DNA of 33,977 nucleotides from an uncultured Chloroflexota bacterium (GCA_902795255.1 CADBKS010000029.1:1-33977); one strand, 5' to 3'. Positions 14,843-23,921 are shown, counted from the stretch's first letter. Translations and numbers: made by a program. The notes: generated by a model from the letters alone, not told the origin.

Positions 14843-16204
14843 ATGGATGCAGATCTGACCGGAAAAGAATTATTGTTTGCCACACTCCGGCATGAGGAAA
14901 CGGCTTCCGTCCCATGGGTCCCCTTTGCCGGTGTCCACGCCGCAAAGCTGCGCGGATACTCCGCCATTGAGATCCTGAAAGATAAGGATAAACTGCTCGA
15001 CTCACTGCTGGCCGTCAATGAGACCTATGATCCGGACGGTCAGCCGATCATCTTTGACCTGCAGGTCGAAGCCGAGATCCTGGGCTGCGAACTGATGTGG
15101 ATCCCGAACGGGCCTCCGTCCGTGAGCCAGCATCCGCTTTCCGCCACCGACGAACTGCCGGACAAACTGCCTGGTCCCGAAGACGGCAGGCTGCCGCTGA
15201 TCCTGAGCACCATGCGCGAAATGAAAAAGCGCGTCGGAGATAAAACAGCCCTTTACGGCCTGAACTGCGGCCCGCTCACGCTGGCGTCCCATCTCCGCGG
15301 GACCAACGTTTTCATGGATATGTTCAAAAAGCAGGACTACCTCCGCGGCCTGTTCCAGTACTGCAAGCGCGTCTGCCTGCGCATGTGCGACCTCTATATC
15401 GATGCCGGCATGGACGTAATCGCGGTCGTCGACCCGCTAGTCTCCCAGATCTCCCCGAAGCATTTCAACCTCTTTCTGAAAGAGATCTACACCGAGATCT
15501 TTGATCACATCCGCTCCCGCGGGGTGTTTTCCTCCTTCTTCGTCTGCGGGGATGCCACAAAAAGCATCGAGGTCCTCTGCCAGACCAACCCGGACTGCCT
15601 TTCGATCGATGAGAATGTTGACCTCGCCAAAGCCAAGGAGATCACGGACCGCTACAACATCACGATCGGCGGCAACATCCCGCTGACGACCCACATGCTC
15701 CTCGGCACCCAGCAGGACAACATGAAATTCGCCCTGGAAATGCTGGACCGCGTGGACCATCACAACTGGATCCTTTCCCCCGGCTGCGACATGCCCTTCG
15801 ACACACCGATCGAAAACACCGTCGGCGTTCTCCAGACCGTCCGCGATCCGGAGAAAACACGGGTGATGGTCGCCAATTACCAGGCGGAGGAACTGGATCT
15901 GGACGCGGTCCGGATCCCGGATTACGAACATCTGGAAAAACCGCTGGTCGAGGTCTTCACACTGGATCCGGAAGCCTGCGCGGCCTGCACCTATATGCTG
16001 GCTGCCGCCGACCGGGTCGTGAAGGAATTCAACGGCGATGTCGATATGGTCGAATACCGCTTCACTAAGAAGGAAAACATCGCCCGTGTCAAAAAGATGG
16101 GCGTGAAAAACCTGCCGTGCATTTATATCAACGGCGAACTCAAATATTCATCCATCATCCCGGATCTCGGCGAACTGCACGATGAGATCGGGAAGCATCT
16201 CTGA
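14843..16204 (+). CDS. UroD/MtaA-type methyltransferase fused to thioredoxin-like domain
   Basis: The 453-residue protein has an N-terminal UroD-family barrel (residues ~1-355), the fold of MtaA/MtbA enzymes that move methyl groups from corrinoid proteins to a thiol. It continues into a thioredoxin-like domain (about 368-453): LVEVFTLDPEACAACTYM with a CxxC at Cys379/Cys382, NLPCIYINGE with a likely cis-proline near 425, and a final helix. In MtaA-type enzymes zinc is held by His-x-Cys and a later Cys. Here the first motif is FFVCGD, with Phe where His is expected, while a later Cys (SPGCDMP) remains. It starts 5 bp after the MttB-like pseudogene with an AAAGGATAAA ribosome site. The second UroD protein of the island has HIC intact and no fusion. 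Acceptor unknown; the redox-active domain may supply, reduce or replace a thiol ligand. Confidence 0.88.
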   Translation: MDADLTGKELLFATLRHEETASVPWVPFAGVHAAKLRGYSAIEILKDKDKLLDSLLAVNETYDPDGQPIIFDLQVEAEILGCELMWIPNGPPSVSQHPLSATDELPDKLPGPEDGRLPLILSTMREMKKRVGDKTALYGLNCGPLTLASHLRGTNVFMDMFKKQDYLRGLFQYCKRVCLRMCDLYIDAGMDVIAVVDPLVSQISPKHFNLFLKEIYTEIFDHIRSRGVFSSFFVCGDATKSIEVLCQTNPDCLSIDENVDLAKAKEITDRYNITIGGNIPLTTHMLLGTQQDNMKFALEMLDRVDHHNWILSPGCDMPFDTPIENTVGVLQTVRDPEKTRVMVANYQAEELDLDAVRIPDYEHLEKPLVEVFTLDPEACAACTYMLAAADRVVKEFNGDVDMVEYRFTKKENIARVKKMGVKNLPCIYINGELKYSSIIPDLGELHDEIGKHL

Positions 16205-16227
16205 TCTGAACGGAAAGAGGAGCAGAC

Positions 16228-16959
16228 ATGGACAAAAAGAAGGGACAGACCAGCAGCGAAGTGATCCGTGATATTCTGCGGAACCGGATCACCTCCGGCT
16301 ATTACAGCCAGACCGGCCGCCTTCCTTCGGAGCGGGTACTTGCGGGGGAATTCGGTGTCAGCCGCACCACGATCCGGACCGCACTGGCCAACCTTTCTTC
16401 CGAGCATCTGCTCAGCCGTGAGCAGGGAAACGGAACGCTGATCAATTCCGGGATCTCCGGGATCCCCATGCGGCTGGACGCCACCTGGGAGTTCACAAAG
16501 ATCATCAATTCCAACGGAAAGACCTGCTCGCTGAAACCCGTAAACCTGCTCTACCGCCTCCCGACACAGGAAGAAGCAAAGATCCTGAACATTCGGGGGA
16601 ATGAACAAATCGTTTCGATCGACCGTTTATTTTATGCGGACACCACACCGGTGATCTATTCAAACAACCTGATCCCGGCCAAACTGATCCGTTCGGCGCC
16701 TTCAATCGAAAAAGCGAAGCTCCCGCTGGCAGAATTCGCGGAAAGCTGCTGCGGTGAGAAACCAACCTATGGAATAACGGAGATCTCCGGGACAAAGCCG
16801 CCGTGGAACGTTGCCCTGCAGATGCAGATCTCCGTGGATAGCTCGGTGCTGAAGCTGTACGAAGTATTCTATTCCAAGCAGAATGATCCGCTGATCATCG
16901 GCTGCAGTTATATGAACACTTCCAAACTCAAGCTGATCATGTCGCGCTATCTTGAGTAA
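16228..16959 (+). CDS. GntR family regulator with UTRA domain (island-internal)
   Basis: A 243-residue HutC-type regulator with the winged helix at residues ~8-72 (SEVIRDILRNRITSGYY, LPSERVLAGEFGVSRTTIRTAL, SREQGNGTLIN) and a UTRA effector domain behind it (GNEQIVSIDRLFYADTTPVIYSNNLIP). It is much less like the pair at 3043/3944 than they are like each other. It sits inside the island, 23 bp after the UroD-thioredoxin gene and with an AAAGAGGAG site, so it is co-transcribed with the genes it probably controls. The BMP transporter starts 81 bp downstream. The effector is probably the imported substrate or a demethylation product. Confidence 0.9.
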   Translation: MDKKKGQTSSEVIRDILRNRITSGYYSQTGRLPSERVLAGEFGVSRTTIRTALANLSSEHLLSREQGNGTLINSGISGIPMRLDATWEFTKIINSNGKTCSLKPVNLLYRLPTQEEAKILNIRGNEQIVSIDRLFYADTTPVIYSNNLIPAKLIRSAPSIEKAKLPLAEFAESCCGEKPTYGITEISGTKPPWNVALQMQISVDSSVLKLYEVFYSKQNDPLIIGCSYMNTSKLKLIMSRYLE

Positions 16960-17040
16960 ACTCCGGAAACTATTTTCTGTGAGCATGGCGGGCAGCGATC
17001 TGACCGCCGCATTCAAAATAAAACATAAGGAGTCATAATT

Positions 17041-18024
17041 ATGAAAAAAGGATTACTGTTCATTCTAGTTGTCCTGATGGCAATCGTTGTTGTCCCCGCA
17101 TTCGCGGAAGAAGGCGACACCTTTGCGATGCTGTGCTCGTCACAGATCAATGACTACTCCTGGAACGCAGCCGCGCTGAACGCGCTGGAAGCCCTCCAGG
17201 AAGACGGCCTGAAGTTCACCTACGCCGAATCTGTCGACGCGGCCGATGCCGAACGCATCATCCGCCAGTACATTGATGACGGTTACAAGTTGATCCTCGG
17301 CCATTCCTTCATCTTCTCCGACGCGATCAAAGACGTCGCGGAAGAATATCCGGAAATCGCTTTCGCAATCTCTGCCGGCTCCGGCCTGGGCGATGATGTT
17401 CCGGACAATGTCTCCGACATTGACTACGAACAGTCCTTCGCCGAGATCGCCTACCCGATCGGTGTGGTCGCGGGTTACGTTTCCAAGACCGGCAAGATCG
17501 GCGCGATCTACGGTCTGGAGATCCCGGTCTGCACAGCCATGGGCGAAGCGTTCATCGCCGGTGCGAAATCCGTGAACCCGGATGCCACGCTCTCCGCTGT
17601 TTCCATCGGTGATTTCGGCGATATCGCCGGAGCCAAGGAAGCCGCGCTGGCACAGGCTGAACAGGGCGTCGATTTCTGGATCGAATGCGGTGAAGGCATG
17701 GCAGCAGGCGCGATCGAAGCCGCAAAGGCTACCGGCGGTTACGCCACCGGTTATGTCAGCGATATGACTGAGATCGACCCCGAAGCCGTCCTGATCAGCA
17801 TGACCTGGAATCTGCAGCCGTGGTTCAGCGATATGCTCACCGCTGTCCGCGAAGGCACCTATGAAAAATCCTTCCCGAAATACGGTGTGGCCGAAGGCGC
17901 AATGACCTTCACACTGAACGAAGCTCTGGCCAAGGACGTTGTCCCGGCCGAAGCACTCGAAGCTGCTGAGGCGGTCCTCGAATCCTTCCGCAACGGCGCT
18001 TCCGTTATGGATCTGCTTCCGTAA
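17041..18024 (+). CDS. BMP-family ABC transporter substrate-binding protein
   Basis: The 327-residue protein has a cleavable signal peptide (KKGLLFILVVLMAIVVVPAFA, cut after AFA) and the Bmp/PnrA periplasmic-binding fold: DYSWNAAALNALEAL, ERIIRQYIDDGYKLILGHS, VAGYVSKTGKIGAIYG, GAIEAAKATGGYATGYVSD. Known BMP proteins bind purine nucleosides or related compounds. Unlike many Gram-positive members there is no lipobox cysteine, so tethering is unclear. An AAGGAG site precedes the ATG. A perfect 11-bp stem-loop lies between this gene and the ATPase gene, which often raises the level of the binding protein over the membrane parts. Its place inside a methyltransferase island suggests it captures the methylated substrate. 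Confidence 0.9.
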   Translation: MKKGLLFILVVLMAIVVVPAFAEEGDTFAMLCSSQINDYSWNAAALNALEALQEDGLKFTYAESVDAADAERIIRQYIDDGYKLILGHSFIFSDAIKDVAEEYPEIAFAISAGSGLGDDVPDNVSDIDYEQSFAEIAYPIGVVAGYVSKTGKIGAIYGLEIPVCTAMGEAFIAGAKSVNPDATLSAVSIGDFGDIAGAKEAALAQAEQGVDFWIECGEGMAAGAIEAAKATGGYATGYVSDMTEIDPEAVLISMTWNLQPWFSDMLTAVREGTYEKSFPKYGVAEGAMTFTLNEALAKDVVPAEALEAAEAVLESFRNGASVMDLLP

Positions 18025-18045
18025 CCACTCGGAAATGGTATCGGT

Positions 18046-18080
18046 CAGCTGCCGCGTTTTTCCACGGTACGCGGCAGCTG
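18046..18080 (+). promoter_or_regulatory. Intercistronic stem-loop after binding-protein gene
   Basis: CAGCTGCCGCG (18046-18056) and CGCGGCAGCTG (18070-18080) are perfect 11-bp arms around a 13-nt loop, without a following T-tract. The position fits a 3' stability or processing stem protecting the binding-protein mRNA. Confidence 0.6.
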
Positions 18081-18106
18081 CTGCCGGCTCCTTCAGGGAT
18101 TTGCGT

Positions 18107-19645
18107 ATGACAAAAATAGTAGAAATGCAGGGCATCACCAAAGCCTTTCCCGGCATCGTCGCGAACTCCGGCGTTCATTTTGACCTTGAACGCGGGGAGA
18201 TCCATGCGTTGCTGGGTGAAAACGGCGCGGGGAAAACGACCCTGATGAATATTCTGTACGGACTGTATACGCCGGACGCAGGGAAAATTATCATAAACGG
18301 GGAAGAGGTCCATTTCGCGACCGCCCGGGACGCGATCGCGCACGGGCTCGGAATGGTCCATCAGCATTTTATGCTGGTTCAGCGCTTTACAGTCGCTGAG
18401 AACATTATCCTCGGTCAGAAATCCCCCAGATTTCCGATGATCGAGGACATGAACGAAGTCAATGAACGGCTTACGGAGCTGTCCAACCGCTACGGGCTCA
18501 CCATCTCTCCGACAGCCGTGGTCCGCACGCTTTCCGTAGGGGAGCAGCAGCGTGTCGAGATCCTGAAAGCACTTTACCGCGGTGCAGATGTCCTGATCCT
18601 GGATGAACCGACGGCAGTGCTCACCCCTCAGGAAGTCGAAGATTTCCTGAAGATCCTGAAGAAACTTACGGATGAAGGGAAATCCATCATCTTTATCACC
18701 CATAAACTGAACGAGGTCCTTTCGATCAGCGACCGGGTCACCGTGCTGCGGGACGGCAAAAACCTCGGCACCATGACGACCAAAGGCGCGGATGAAGAAA
18801 CGCTTGCCCGGATGATGGTCGGCCGGGAGGTCCTTTTCCACCTTGAAAAGAAAGCGCTGCACGCGGGCGCTCCGATGCTTTCCGTAAGCGGGCTCTGCGC
18901 CAAAAACGACCGCGGCCTCGACGCCCTGAAGAATGTATCCTTCGAGATCCGGGCCGGTGAGATCCTCGGGATCGCCGGTGTGGACGGGAACGGCCAGTCC
19001 GAGCTGGAACAGGTGATCGCGGGCCTGCGCCCGGCCGAATCCGGCAGTGTCCGGATCAACGGCACGGATGTCACCAACCGTCCGCCCAAAACAGTCGGCG
19101 AAGCAGGACTGGCGCACATTCCGTCGGACCGTTACAAGATGGGGCTGATCTCCGCTTTCAGCGTTGCCGAGAACTCGGTACTGGAGCGGGTCGAAAAGAA
19201 ACCGTTCACCCATAACGGTCTGCTGGACCTCAAAGCGATCTTTTCCGAAGGTCTCCGCCTCGTCAAAAAGTTTGACGTCCGCACGCCTTCCATCCAGACA
19301 AAAGCCGGCAAACTGTCCGGCGGGAACGCCCAGAAACTGATCCTCGCACGCGAACTGGCCCGGCAGCCGAAATGTCTGATCGCCGCCCAGCCGACCCGCG
19401 GTCTGGATGTCAGCGCGATCGAATACGTTCATCAGCAGCTGCTGAACCAGCGGGATGAAGGGGTCGCTGTTCTGCTCTTTTCCACGGAACTGACGGAGAT
19501 CCTGCAGCTGAGCGACCGCATCGCCGTGATGTACGGCGGGGAGATCGTCGGCATCCTGGACGCGGAAAACGCGGACGTGCTTGAGATCGGCCTGATGATG
19601 ACAGGCGCCAGATCCAAAAATGCCGAAAGGGAGGCAGCCGTATGA
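18107..19645 (+). CDS. BMP-type ABC transporter ATPase, tandem nucleotide-binding domains
   Basis: A 512-residue double ATPase of the sugar/nucleoside (RbsA/NupO-like) group. Domain 1 has Walker A GENGAGKTT (residues 37-45), signature LSVGEQQR and Walker B LILDEPTAV. Domain 2 has the degenerate Walker A GVDGNGQSE usual for this family, an intact LSGGNAQK signature and AAQPTRGLD in place of Walker B. I use ATG 18107 because it begins the family-like MTKIVEMQGITKAFPGI; the upstream extension overlaps the previous gene and is not conserved-looking. The TGA overlaps the next permease ATG by four bases. It drives import through the two permeases. Confidence 0.92.
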   Translation: MTKIVEMQGITKAFPGIVANSGVHFDLERGEIHALLGENGAGKTTLMNILYGLYTPDAGKIIINGEEVHFATARDAIAHGLGMVHQHFMLVQRFTVAENIILGQKSPRFPMIEDMNEVNERLTELSNRYGLTISPTAVVRTLSVGEQQRVEILKALYRGADVLILDEPTAVLTPQEVEDFLKILKKLTDEGKSIIFITHKLNEVLSISDRVTVLRDGKNLGTMTTKGADEETLARMMVGREVLFHLEKKALHAGAPMLSVSGLCAKNDRGLDALKNVSFEIRAGEILGIAGVDGNGQSELEQVIAGLRPAESGSVRINGTDVTNRPPKTVGEAGLAHIPSDRYKMGLISAFSVAENSVLERVEKKPFTHNGLLDLKAIFSEGLRLVKKFDVRTPSIQTKAGKLSGGNAQKLILARELARQPKCLIAAQPTRGLDVSAIEYVHQQLLNQRDEGVAVLLFSTELTEILQLSDRIAVMYGGEIVGILDAENADVLEIGLMMTGARSKNAEREAAV

Positions 19646-20679
19646 GATCATCGAAAAATACCGGATACGCGGTGCTCCGCGCAGCCTCGCCGCTGATCGG
19701 GGTGCTGCTTGGTCTTTTCTTCGGTGCGGTCCTGATCCTGATCGCCGGCAAGAACCCGCTGGAAGCCTACCGCCAGATGTTCCTCGGCGCTTTCGGCGGC
19801 CAGCGCCAGATCACCGAAACGCTGCTGAAAACCTGCCCCTATCTGCTGATCGGGCTGGGCCTTTCCACTGCCTTCCGAGCCCGGATCTGGAATATCGGAG
19901 CCGAGGGCCAGTATTATATGGGTGCGCTCTTCGGCGGGATCGTCGGGCTGTACTGCTACCAGGCCCTGCCGAAATGGCTGCTGCTGACCTGTATGGTCCT
20001 GGCTGCAATGCTCGGCGGCGCGCTGTGGGCCCTGATCCCCGCGCTGTTCAAGCTGAAGAAGGGCATGAACGAGATCATTTCAACGCTGATGCTCAATTAC
20101 ATCGCGACCCTGCTGATGCAGTATCTCGTCCGCGGTCCGCTGCGTGAACCGGGCAGCGCCCTGCCGCGCTCGGCGAAATTCAACGCACTGGCCAAAATGC
20201 CCACACTCTTCGGGACGCGCATCCATCTCGGCGTCCTGATCGCTGTCCTTCTGGTGCCGGTCATCTACCTGCTGCTGTGGAACACACCGCTCGGTTTCAA
20301 GCTCCGCGCGGCCGGCTACAGCACTTCCGTCGCGAAATATGCCGGGTACAGCGCCGCAGGTGCGGTCATCTTCTCCATGGTATTCAGCGGCGCGCTTGCC
20401 GGCATGGCGGGTGTGATCGAAGCGACGATGAGCTATAAACGGCTCACCAATGTGATTTCAAATAATTACGGTTTCAACGGTGTCCTGGTCGCACTGCTGG
20501 GCCGCATGAACCCCTTCGGGGTGCTGATCGCGTCGTTCCTTTTCGCCGCGCTGTGTATCGGGGCCGAAACGATCCATGTCGTGATCGGGCTGCCGGTCGC
20601 ACTGGCGGACGTGATCCAGGCCCTGATCGTCCTGTCCGTGCTTGTCGTTGACGCGGCAGTTCACAGAAAGGAGGCATGA
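19642..20679 (+). CDS. BMP-type ABC transporter permease 1
   Basis: A 345-residue polytopic membrane protein of the BPD_transp_2 (NupP/YufP-like) family. It has an N-terminal cytoplasmic stretch, then roughly nine hydrophobic segments, with the family features NPLEAYRQMFLGAFGG, GLGLSTAFRARIWNIGAEGQY, KGMNEIISTLMLNYIA and a C-terminal LLGRMNPFGVL. It forms the channel together with permease 2. Four-base ATGA overlaps with the genes on both sides show tight translational coupling. Substrate choice in this family is set mainly by the binding protein. Confidence 0.92.
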   Translation: MRSSKNTGYAVLRAASPLIGVLLGLFFGAVLILIAGKNPLEAYRQMFLGAFGGQRQITETLLKTCPYLLIGLGLSTAFRARIWNIGAEGQYYMGALFGGIVGLYCYQALPKWLLLTCMVLAAMLGGALWALIPALFKLKKGMNEIISTLMLNYIATLLMQYLVRGPLREPGSALPRSAKFNALAKMPTLFGTRIHLGVLIAVLLVPVIYLLLWNTPLGFKLRAAGYSTSVAKYAGYSAAGAVIFSMVFSGALAGMAGVIEATMSYKRLTNVISNNYGFNGVLVALLGRMNPFGVLIASFLFAALCIGAETIHVVIGLPVALADVIQALIVLSVLVVDAAVHRKEA

Positions 20680-21668
20680 TGGACTGGAGTCTGATCCTTT
20701 CATGGAGTTTCTTCGTCTCCCTGATCCTGGCCGCGATCCGTCTGGCGCTTCCGGTCCTGTGCGCGATCCTCGGAGAGATCATCACGGAGCTTTCCGGCGT
20801 TTCCAACCTCGGTATGGAAGGTGTTATGGCGATGGGCGGCGTATGCGGTTTTCTGGTCACACTGAACCTGCAGAAGGGTGCGATGGCCGCGCATCCGCAG
20901 GCCGCCATCTGGATCGGTCTGCTGAGCGGCATGCTCGCCGGAGCGCTCGTCGGGCTGCTGATGGCCTTTCTGGCGGTCACGATGAAGGCCGACCAGACCG
21001 TCTGCGGCGTCACGCTGGTGCTGTTCGGTGTCGGGCTCTCCAATTACCTCTACCGGCAGTCTGTTTCCTCCCTTTCGGAAACGATCATCCCGCTGCCGAC
21101 GATCCGGATCCCGCTGCTCAGTTCGATCCCCGTCCTCGGGCCGATCCTTTTTGAGCAGAATTCCGTATTTTATTTCGTGATGCTGCTCGTCATCCTCTGC
21201 TCGGTTTTCCTCAACAAAACCGTCTGGGGGATGAATATCCGCGCGGTAGGCGAGAACCCGGCAGCGGCTGAGACCTCCGGTGTCAGCGTTGAAGGGACGC
21301 GCTACGCCGCCACGATCCTCGGAGCGGCCCTGGCCGGTCTCGGCGGGTCGATCCTGACGATCGTACAGCTTGGCCTGTTCAATGAAAACATCATCGCGGG
21401 CAAAGGCTGGGTCGCGGTTGCTTTGGTTATTTTTGCGCGCTGGAAGCCGGGGCTGGCCCTGGTCGGTGCGCTGCTGTTCGGGGCTGCGGACGCGTTTCAG
21501 TACCGCATTCAGGCCATCACCGCCCTTTCCGGCGGTACTGAGGTCATGCCGTATGAGTTTCTGCTGATGCTGCCCTATCTGCTGACGATCGGAGTCCTGC
21601 TGTTCCGCAACGGCACAGCGGAATCTCCGGCAACATTGGGACGCCCGTACACCAAGGGCGAACGGTAA
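20676..21668 (+). CDS. BMP-type ABC transporter permease 2
   Basis: A 330-residue membrane protein, the NupQ/YufQ-like partner permease, with about eight to ten hydrophobic segments and the conserved LGEIITELSGVSNLGMEGVM, AVTMKADQTVCGVTLVLF and RAVGENPAAAETSGVSV motifs. An AAAGGAGG site precedes two adjacent ATG codons (20676 and 20679); the second has the better spacing and the difference is one residue. It completes the importer. The second corrinoid gene begins 54 bp later, so import and demethylation genes share one transcript. Confidence 0.92.
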   Translation: MMDWSLILSWSFFVSLILAAIRLALPVLCAILGEIITELSGVSNLGMEGVMAMGGVCGFLVTLNLQKGAMAAHPQAAIWIGLLSGMLAGALVGLLMAFLAVTMKADQTVCGVTLVLFGVGLSNYLYRQSVSSLSETIIPLPTIRIPLLSSIPVLGPILFEQNSVFYFVMLLVILCSVFLNKTVWGMNIRAVGENPAAAETSGVSVEGTRYAATILGAALAGLGGSILTIVQLGLFNENIIAGKGWVAVALVIFARWKPGLALVGALLFGAADAFQYRIQAITALSGGTEVMPYEFLLMLPYLLTIGVLLFRNGTAESPATLGRPYTKGER

Positions 21669-21722
21669 TACCGGACTTGCGTCCGAAGATCTTTACAGAT
21701 TCAATCAATTAGGAGATAAGTT

Positions 21723-22415
21723 ATGTCAGAATTAATGGACCGTCTGAAGCAGGCCGTATTGGACGGCGATGAAGACGAAGCTCTTGCCGCTGCGGAAGAG
21801 GCGATCGCTGAAGGAATGGAACCGCTTGCGATTGTGGAACAGTCCATTCAGCCCGCGATGGACGAGATCGGTGACGCATTCCAGAACGGGGATGCCTTCC
21901 TGCCCGAACTGATCATCGCCGGTGACGCCGCCACCAAAGCGCTTGACGTCATCATGGCCAATCTGCCGGAAGACAGCGGCCTCAGCCGGGGCACTGTCGT
22001 CATCGGCGTCATGTATGGGGACAACCATGACATCGGCAAGAACCTGGTTCTGGCCGTCCTGGCTGCCAACGGATTCAAGGTGATCGACATGGGCGTGAAC
22101 TGCACCCCGAAATCACTGGTGGACGCCGCGATCAAGGAAAACGCCAACATCATCGCCGGCTCCACGCTGATCACCACCTCGATCCCGTACACCCGCGAAC
22201 TGATCGGCCTTCTTGAGGCGATGGGCAAACGGGATGATTTCTTCTGCGTCTTCGGCGGCGGCCCCGTCACCCCTGACTGGGTGCGCCAGATCAACGCCGA
22301 CGGATATGGCCGCGACGCGAAGGATGCTGTTGTGCTTTGCAAGAAACTGGAAGAAGCCGGCAAACGGAGCAACCTCAACGGGCCGGTTATTGAAAATGCT
22401 CTGGCAAATGCCTGA
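21723..22415 (+). CDS. Corrinoid (methyl-carrier) protein B
   Basis: A 230-residue MttC-like methyl carrier with the helical cap (residues ~1-85: LMDRLKQAVLDGDEDEALAA, IEQS-like turn, MDEIGDAFQNGDAFLPELI) and the B12 domain (~88-215). The latter has GDNHDIGKN, in which His102 is the cobalt ligand of D100-x-H-x-x-G105, then ITTSIPYTRELI and FGGGPVTPDW. AGGAGATAAG lies before ATG 21723. The MttB-like gene follows after 23 bp. Codon use here is very even and GC-rich compared with carrier A, in keeping with high expression. It is the intact carrier-methyltransferase pair of the island. Confidence 0.93.
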   Translation: MSELMDRLKQAVLDGDEDEALAAAEEAIAEGMEPLAIVEQSIQPAMDEIGDAFQNGDAFLPELIIAGDAATKALDVIMANLPEDSGLSRGTVVIGVMYGDNHDIGKNLVLAVLAANGFKVIDMGVNCTPKSLVDAAIKENANIIAGSTLITTSIPYTRELIGLLEAMGKRDDFFCVFGGGPVTPDWVRQINADGYGRDAKDAVVLCKKLEEAGKRSNLNGPVIENALANA

Positions 22416-22438
22416 TCAGGATAAGGAGAATAACCCAC

Positions 22439-23827
22439 ATGGAAAACAACCTCGATATGTATCAGGTCCTTGACCGTGCTCACCACGGCGAGTACTGCAC
22501 CGCCAAGGACTGGGATCTGAAAAAGGTTCGTCTCGGCGTCAAGGAAATGCTGAAGAAGTACCGCCTTGAAAAGGTCTGCGACCCGAACAACCCGGTCCAA
22601 TTTGATTACGAACTGGCAGATACCTTCTACAAAGCCGGTTATGAACTGGCGCTGCGCCTCGGTTACTTCTGCGAAGATACGGAACGCATCATCAAGGTTT
22701 CCCAGGAAGAACTGGACAACGCGCTGAAATTTGCCCCGTCCGAACTCTTCCTCGGTGAAGGCAAAGACGGAACGCTGCTGAAGTCCCGCACCCCCGCGGA
22801 TCCTTATCCGGTCAAGGTTGCCTGCTCCCTCGGCATCACCGTTTCCGAAGACATCTACATGAAAATGGTCACCGGCATCGCGAAGGAACGCGAAGTCGAT
22901 ATCCTTGAAGCCGGTTCCCTGGTCACCACCCACGGGTACGAAGTTCTTTCCGGGACCCCCTGGGAAACACTGATGGGCCATGACCATGGCCGCATGCACC
23001 AGCAGTGCCGCCGTGACGCGGGCCGCCCGGGCATGGCAGCCATCGGCTCCATCTCCGCGGTGACTGACTTCGGTCAGTTCGGTGCCTACGGTTCCGTCGG
23101 CGGTTTCTCCAAACACGACCTGGCGCTGATCCTCTTCCCGTCCGAGATGAAGATCGACTACCGCACCCTGAACAAGGTCATCCACACCATGAACCACGAC
23201 GGGCTGATCTTCTGCGCGTCCCCGTCCATGGTCGGCGGTATGCCCGGTCCGGCGGAAGGCGCCGTTGTGGCGGAAGTCGCCTGCGCGATCCTTTCCTACC
23301 CGATCCTGCACACCCATGTCGGCGGCGGTGAGATCTATGATGTGCGCTACCTGGCCAACACCAACCGCGAAGGGCTCTGGGCACTTTCCACCACCGCGGA
23401 AGCGCTCTCCCGCAACACCCACATCATCGTCCACAACATCGCCAATGAAGTCAACGGTCCGGGAACCGAAAACTTCCTGTACGAGATCACGGCCGGCATG
23501 GCGACCCTGGCCTGCTCCGGCGCGTCCTTCACGACCGGTCCGCGCGCGGCCGGCGGTAAGGCACATGACCACATCACCCCGCTGGAATGCCGCTACACGG
23601 CCGAAGTGACCCACGCCGCGTCCGGTCTGGAACCGAAGGTCGTCAACGAGATCGTCAAGCAGCTCCTGCCGAAATACGAAGACACGATCAAGACGCCTGA
23701 CCTCGGCAACACCTTCCAGCACCTCTACAACCTGGATACGATGCAGCCGATCCCGGAATGGGAAGCCATCTACCGCAAAGTCAAGAAAGAAGCGATCGAA
23801 CTCGGTATCCCGATGGATCCGTACTAG
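22439..23827 (+). CDS. MttB-like corrinoid methyltransferase B (non-pyrrolysine)
   Basis: A 462-residue COG5598 protein that would transfer a methyl group from a quaternary amine or related N-methyl compound to the carrier encoded just upstream. It reads through without any in-frame UAG, so it belongs to the non-pyrrolysine branch whose characterised members use glycine betaine, proline betaine, carnitine or gamma-butyrobetaine. Visible family segments include LEAGSLVTTHGYEVLSGTPWE, HDHGRMHQQCRRDAGRPG, HTMNHDGLIFCASPSMVGG, HVGGGEIYDVR and the C-terminal EVTHAASGLEPKVVNEIV. Length is normal. It has an AAGGAG site. Two hairpins follow the stop codon. The exact substrate cannot be told from the family. 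Confidence 0.92.
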   Translation: MENNLDMYQVLDRAHHGEYCTAKDWDLKKVRLGVKEMLKKYRLEKVCDPNNPVQFDYELADTFYKAGYELALRLGYFCEDTERIIKVSQEELDNALKFAPSELFLGEGKDGTLLKSRTPADPYPVKVACSLGITVSEDIYMKMVTGIAKEREVDILEAGSLVTTHGYEVLSGTPWETLMGHDHGRMHQQCRRDAGRPGMAAIGSISAVTDFGQFGAYGSVGGFSKHDLALILFPSEMKIDYRTLNKVIHTMNHDGLIFCASPSMVGGMPGPAEGAVVAEVACAILSYPILHTHVGGGEIYDVRYLANTNREGLWALSTTAEALSRNTHIIVHNIANEVNGPGTENFLYEITAGMATLACSGASFTTGPRAAGGKAHDHITPLECRYTAEVTHAASGLEPKVVNEIVKQLLPKYEDTIKTPDLGNTFQHLYNLDTMQPIPEWEAIYRKVKKEAIELGIPMDPY

Positions 23828-23842
23828 ACCGATCTATAGAAT

Positions 23843-23869
23843 GCAGGGAGGGAACAGAGCCCTCCCTGC
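23843..23869 (+). promoter_or_regulatory. Intercistronic stem-loop 1 after MttB-like gene
   Basis: GCAGGGAGGG (23843-23852) and CCCTCCCTGC (23860-23869) are perfect 10-bp arms around a 7-nt loop, with no T-tract directly after. It fits an mRNA processing or stability element protecting the highly expressed upstream pair. Confidence 0.65.
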
Positions 23870-23910
23870 TCCTGTTTTGCCCCGGATCGCGATCTGAGGC
23901 AAAACAGGAG
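23869..23910 (+). promoter_or_regulatory. Stem-loop 2 that hides the ribosome site of the activator gene
   Basis: CTCCTGTTTTGCC (23869-23881) and GGCAAAACAGGAG (23898-23910) are perfect 13-bp arms. The loop contains the palindrome GATCGCGATC. The right arm carries the AGGAG Shine-Dalgarno site of the gene starting at 23922, so the folded form should reduce its translation. The two adjacent hairpins share one base and could stack. Confidence 0.6.
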
Positions 23911-23921
23911 TAAATATTCGA

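Noticed and set aside
21848..23722. A 624-codon open frame on the minus strand opposite the corrinoid and MttB-like genes
   Set aside because: It mirrors the codon bias of the well-supported genes on the other strand and shows no family-like segments. The same holds for long minus-strand frames at 5362-6717, 1468-2574, 18005-19651 and 13734-15005.
22439..23827. Possible pyrrolysine-containing (amber read-through) MttB
   Set aside because: The frame runs the full family length without an in-frame UAG, so it is the non-pyrrolysine type. The broken copy at 13507 also has no UAG at the relevant place.
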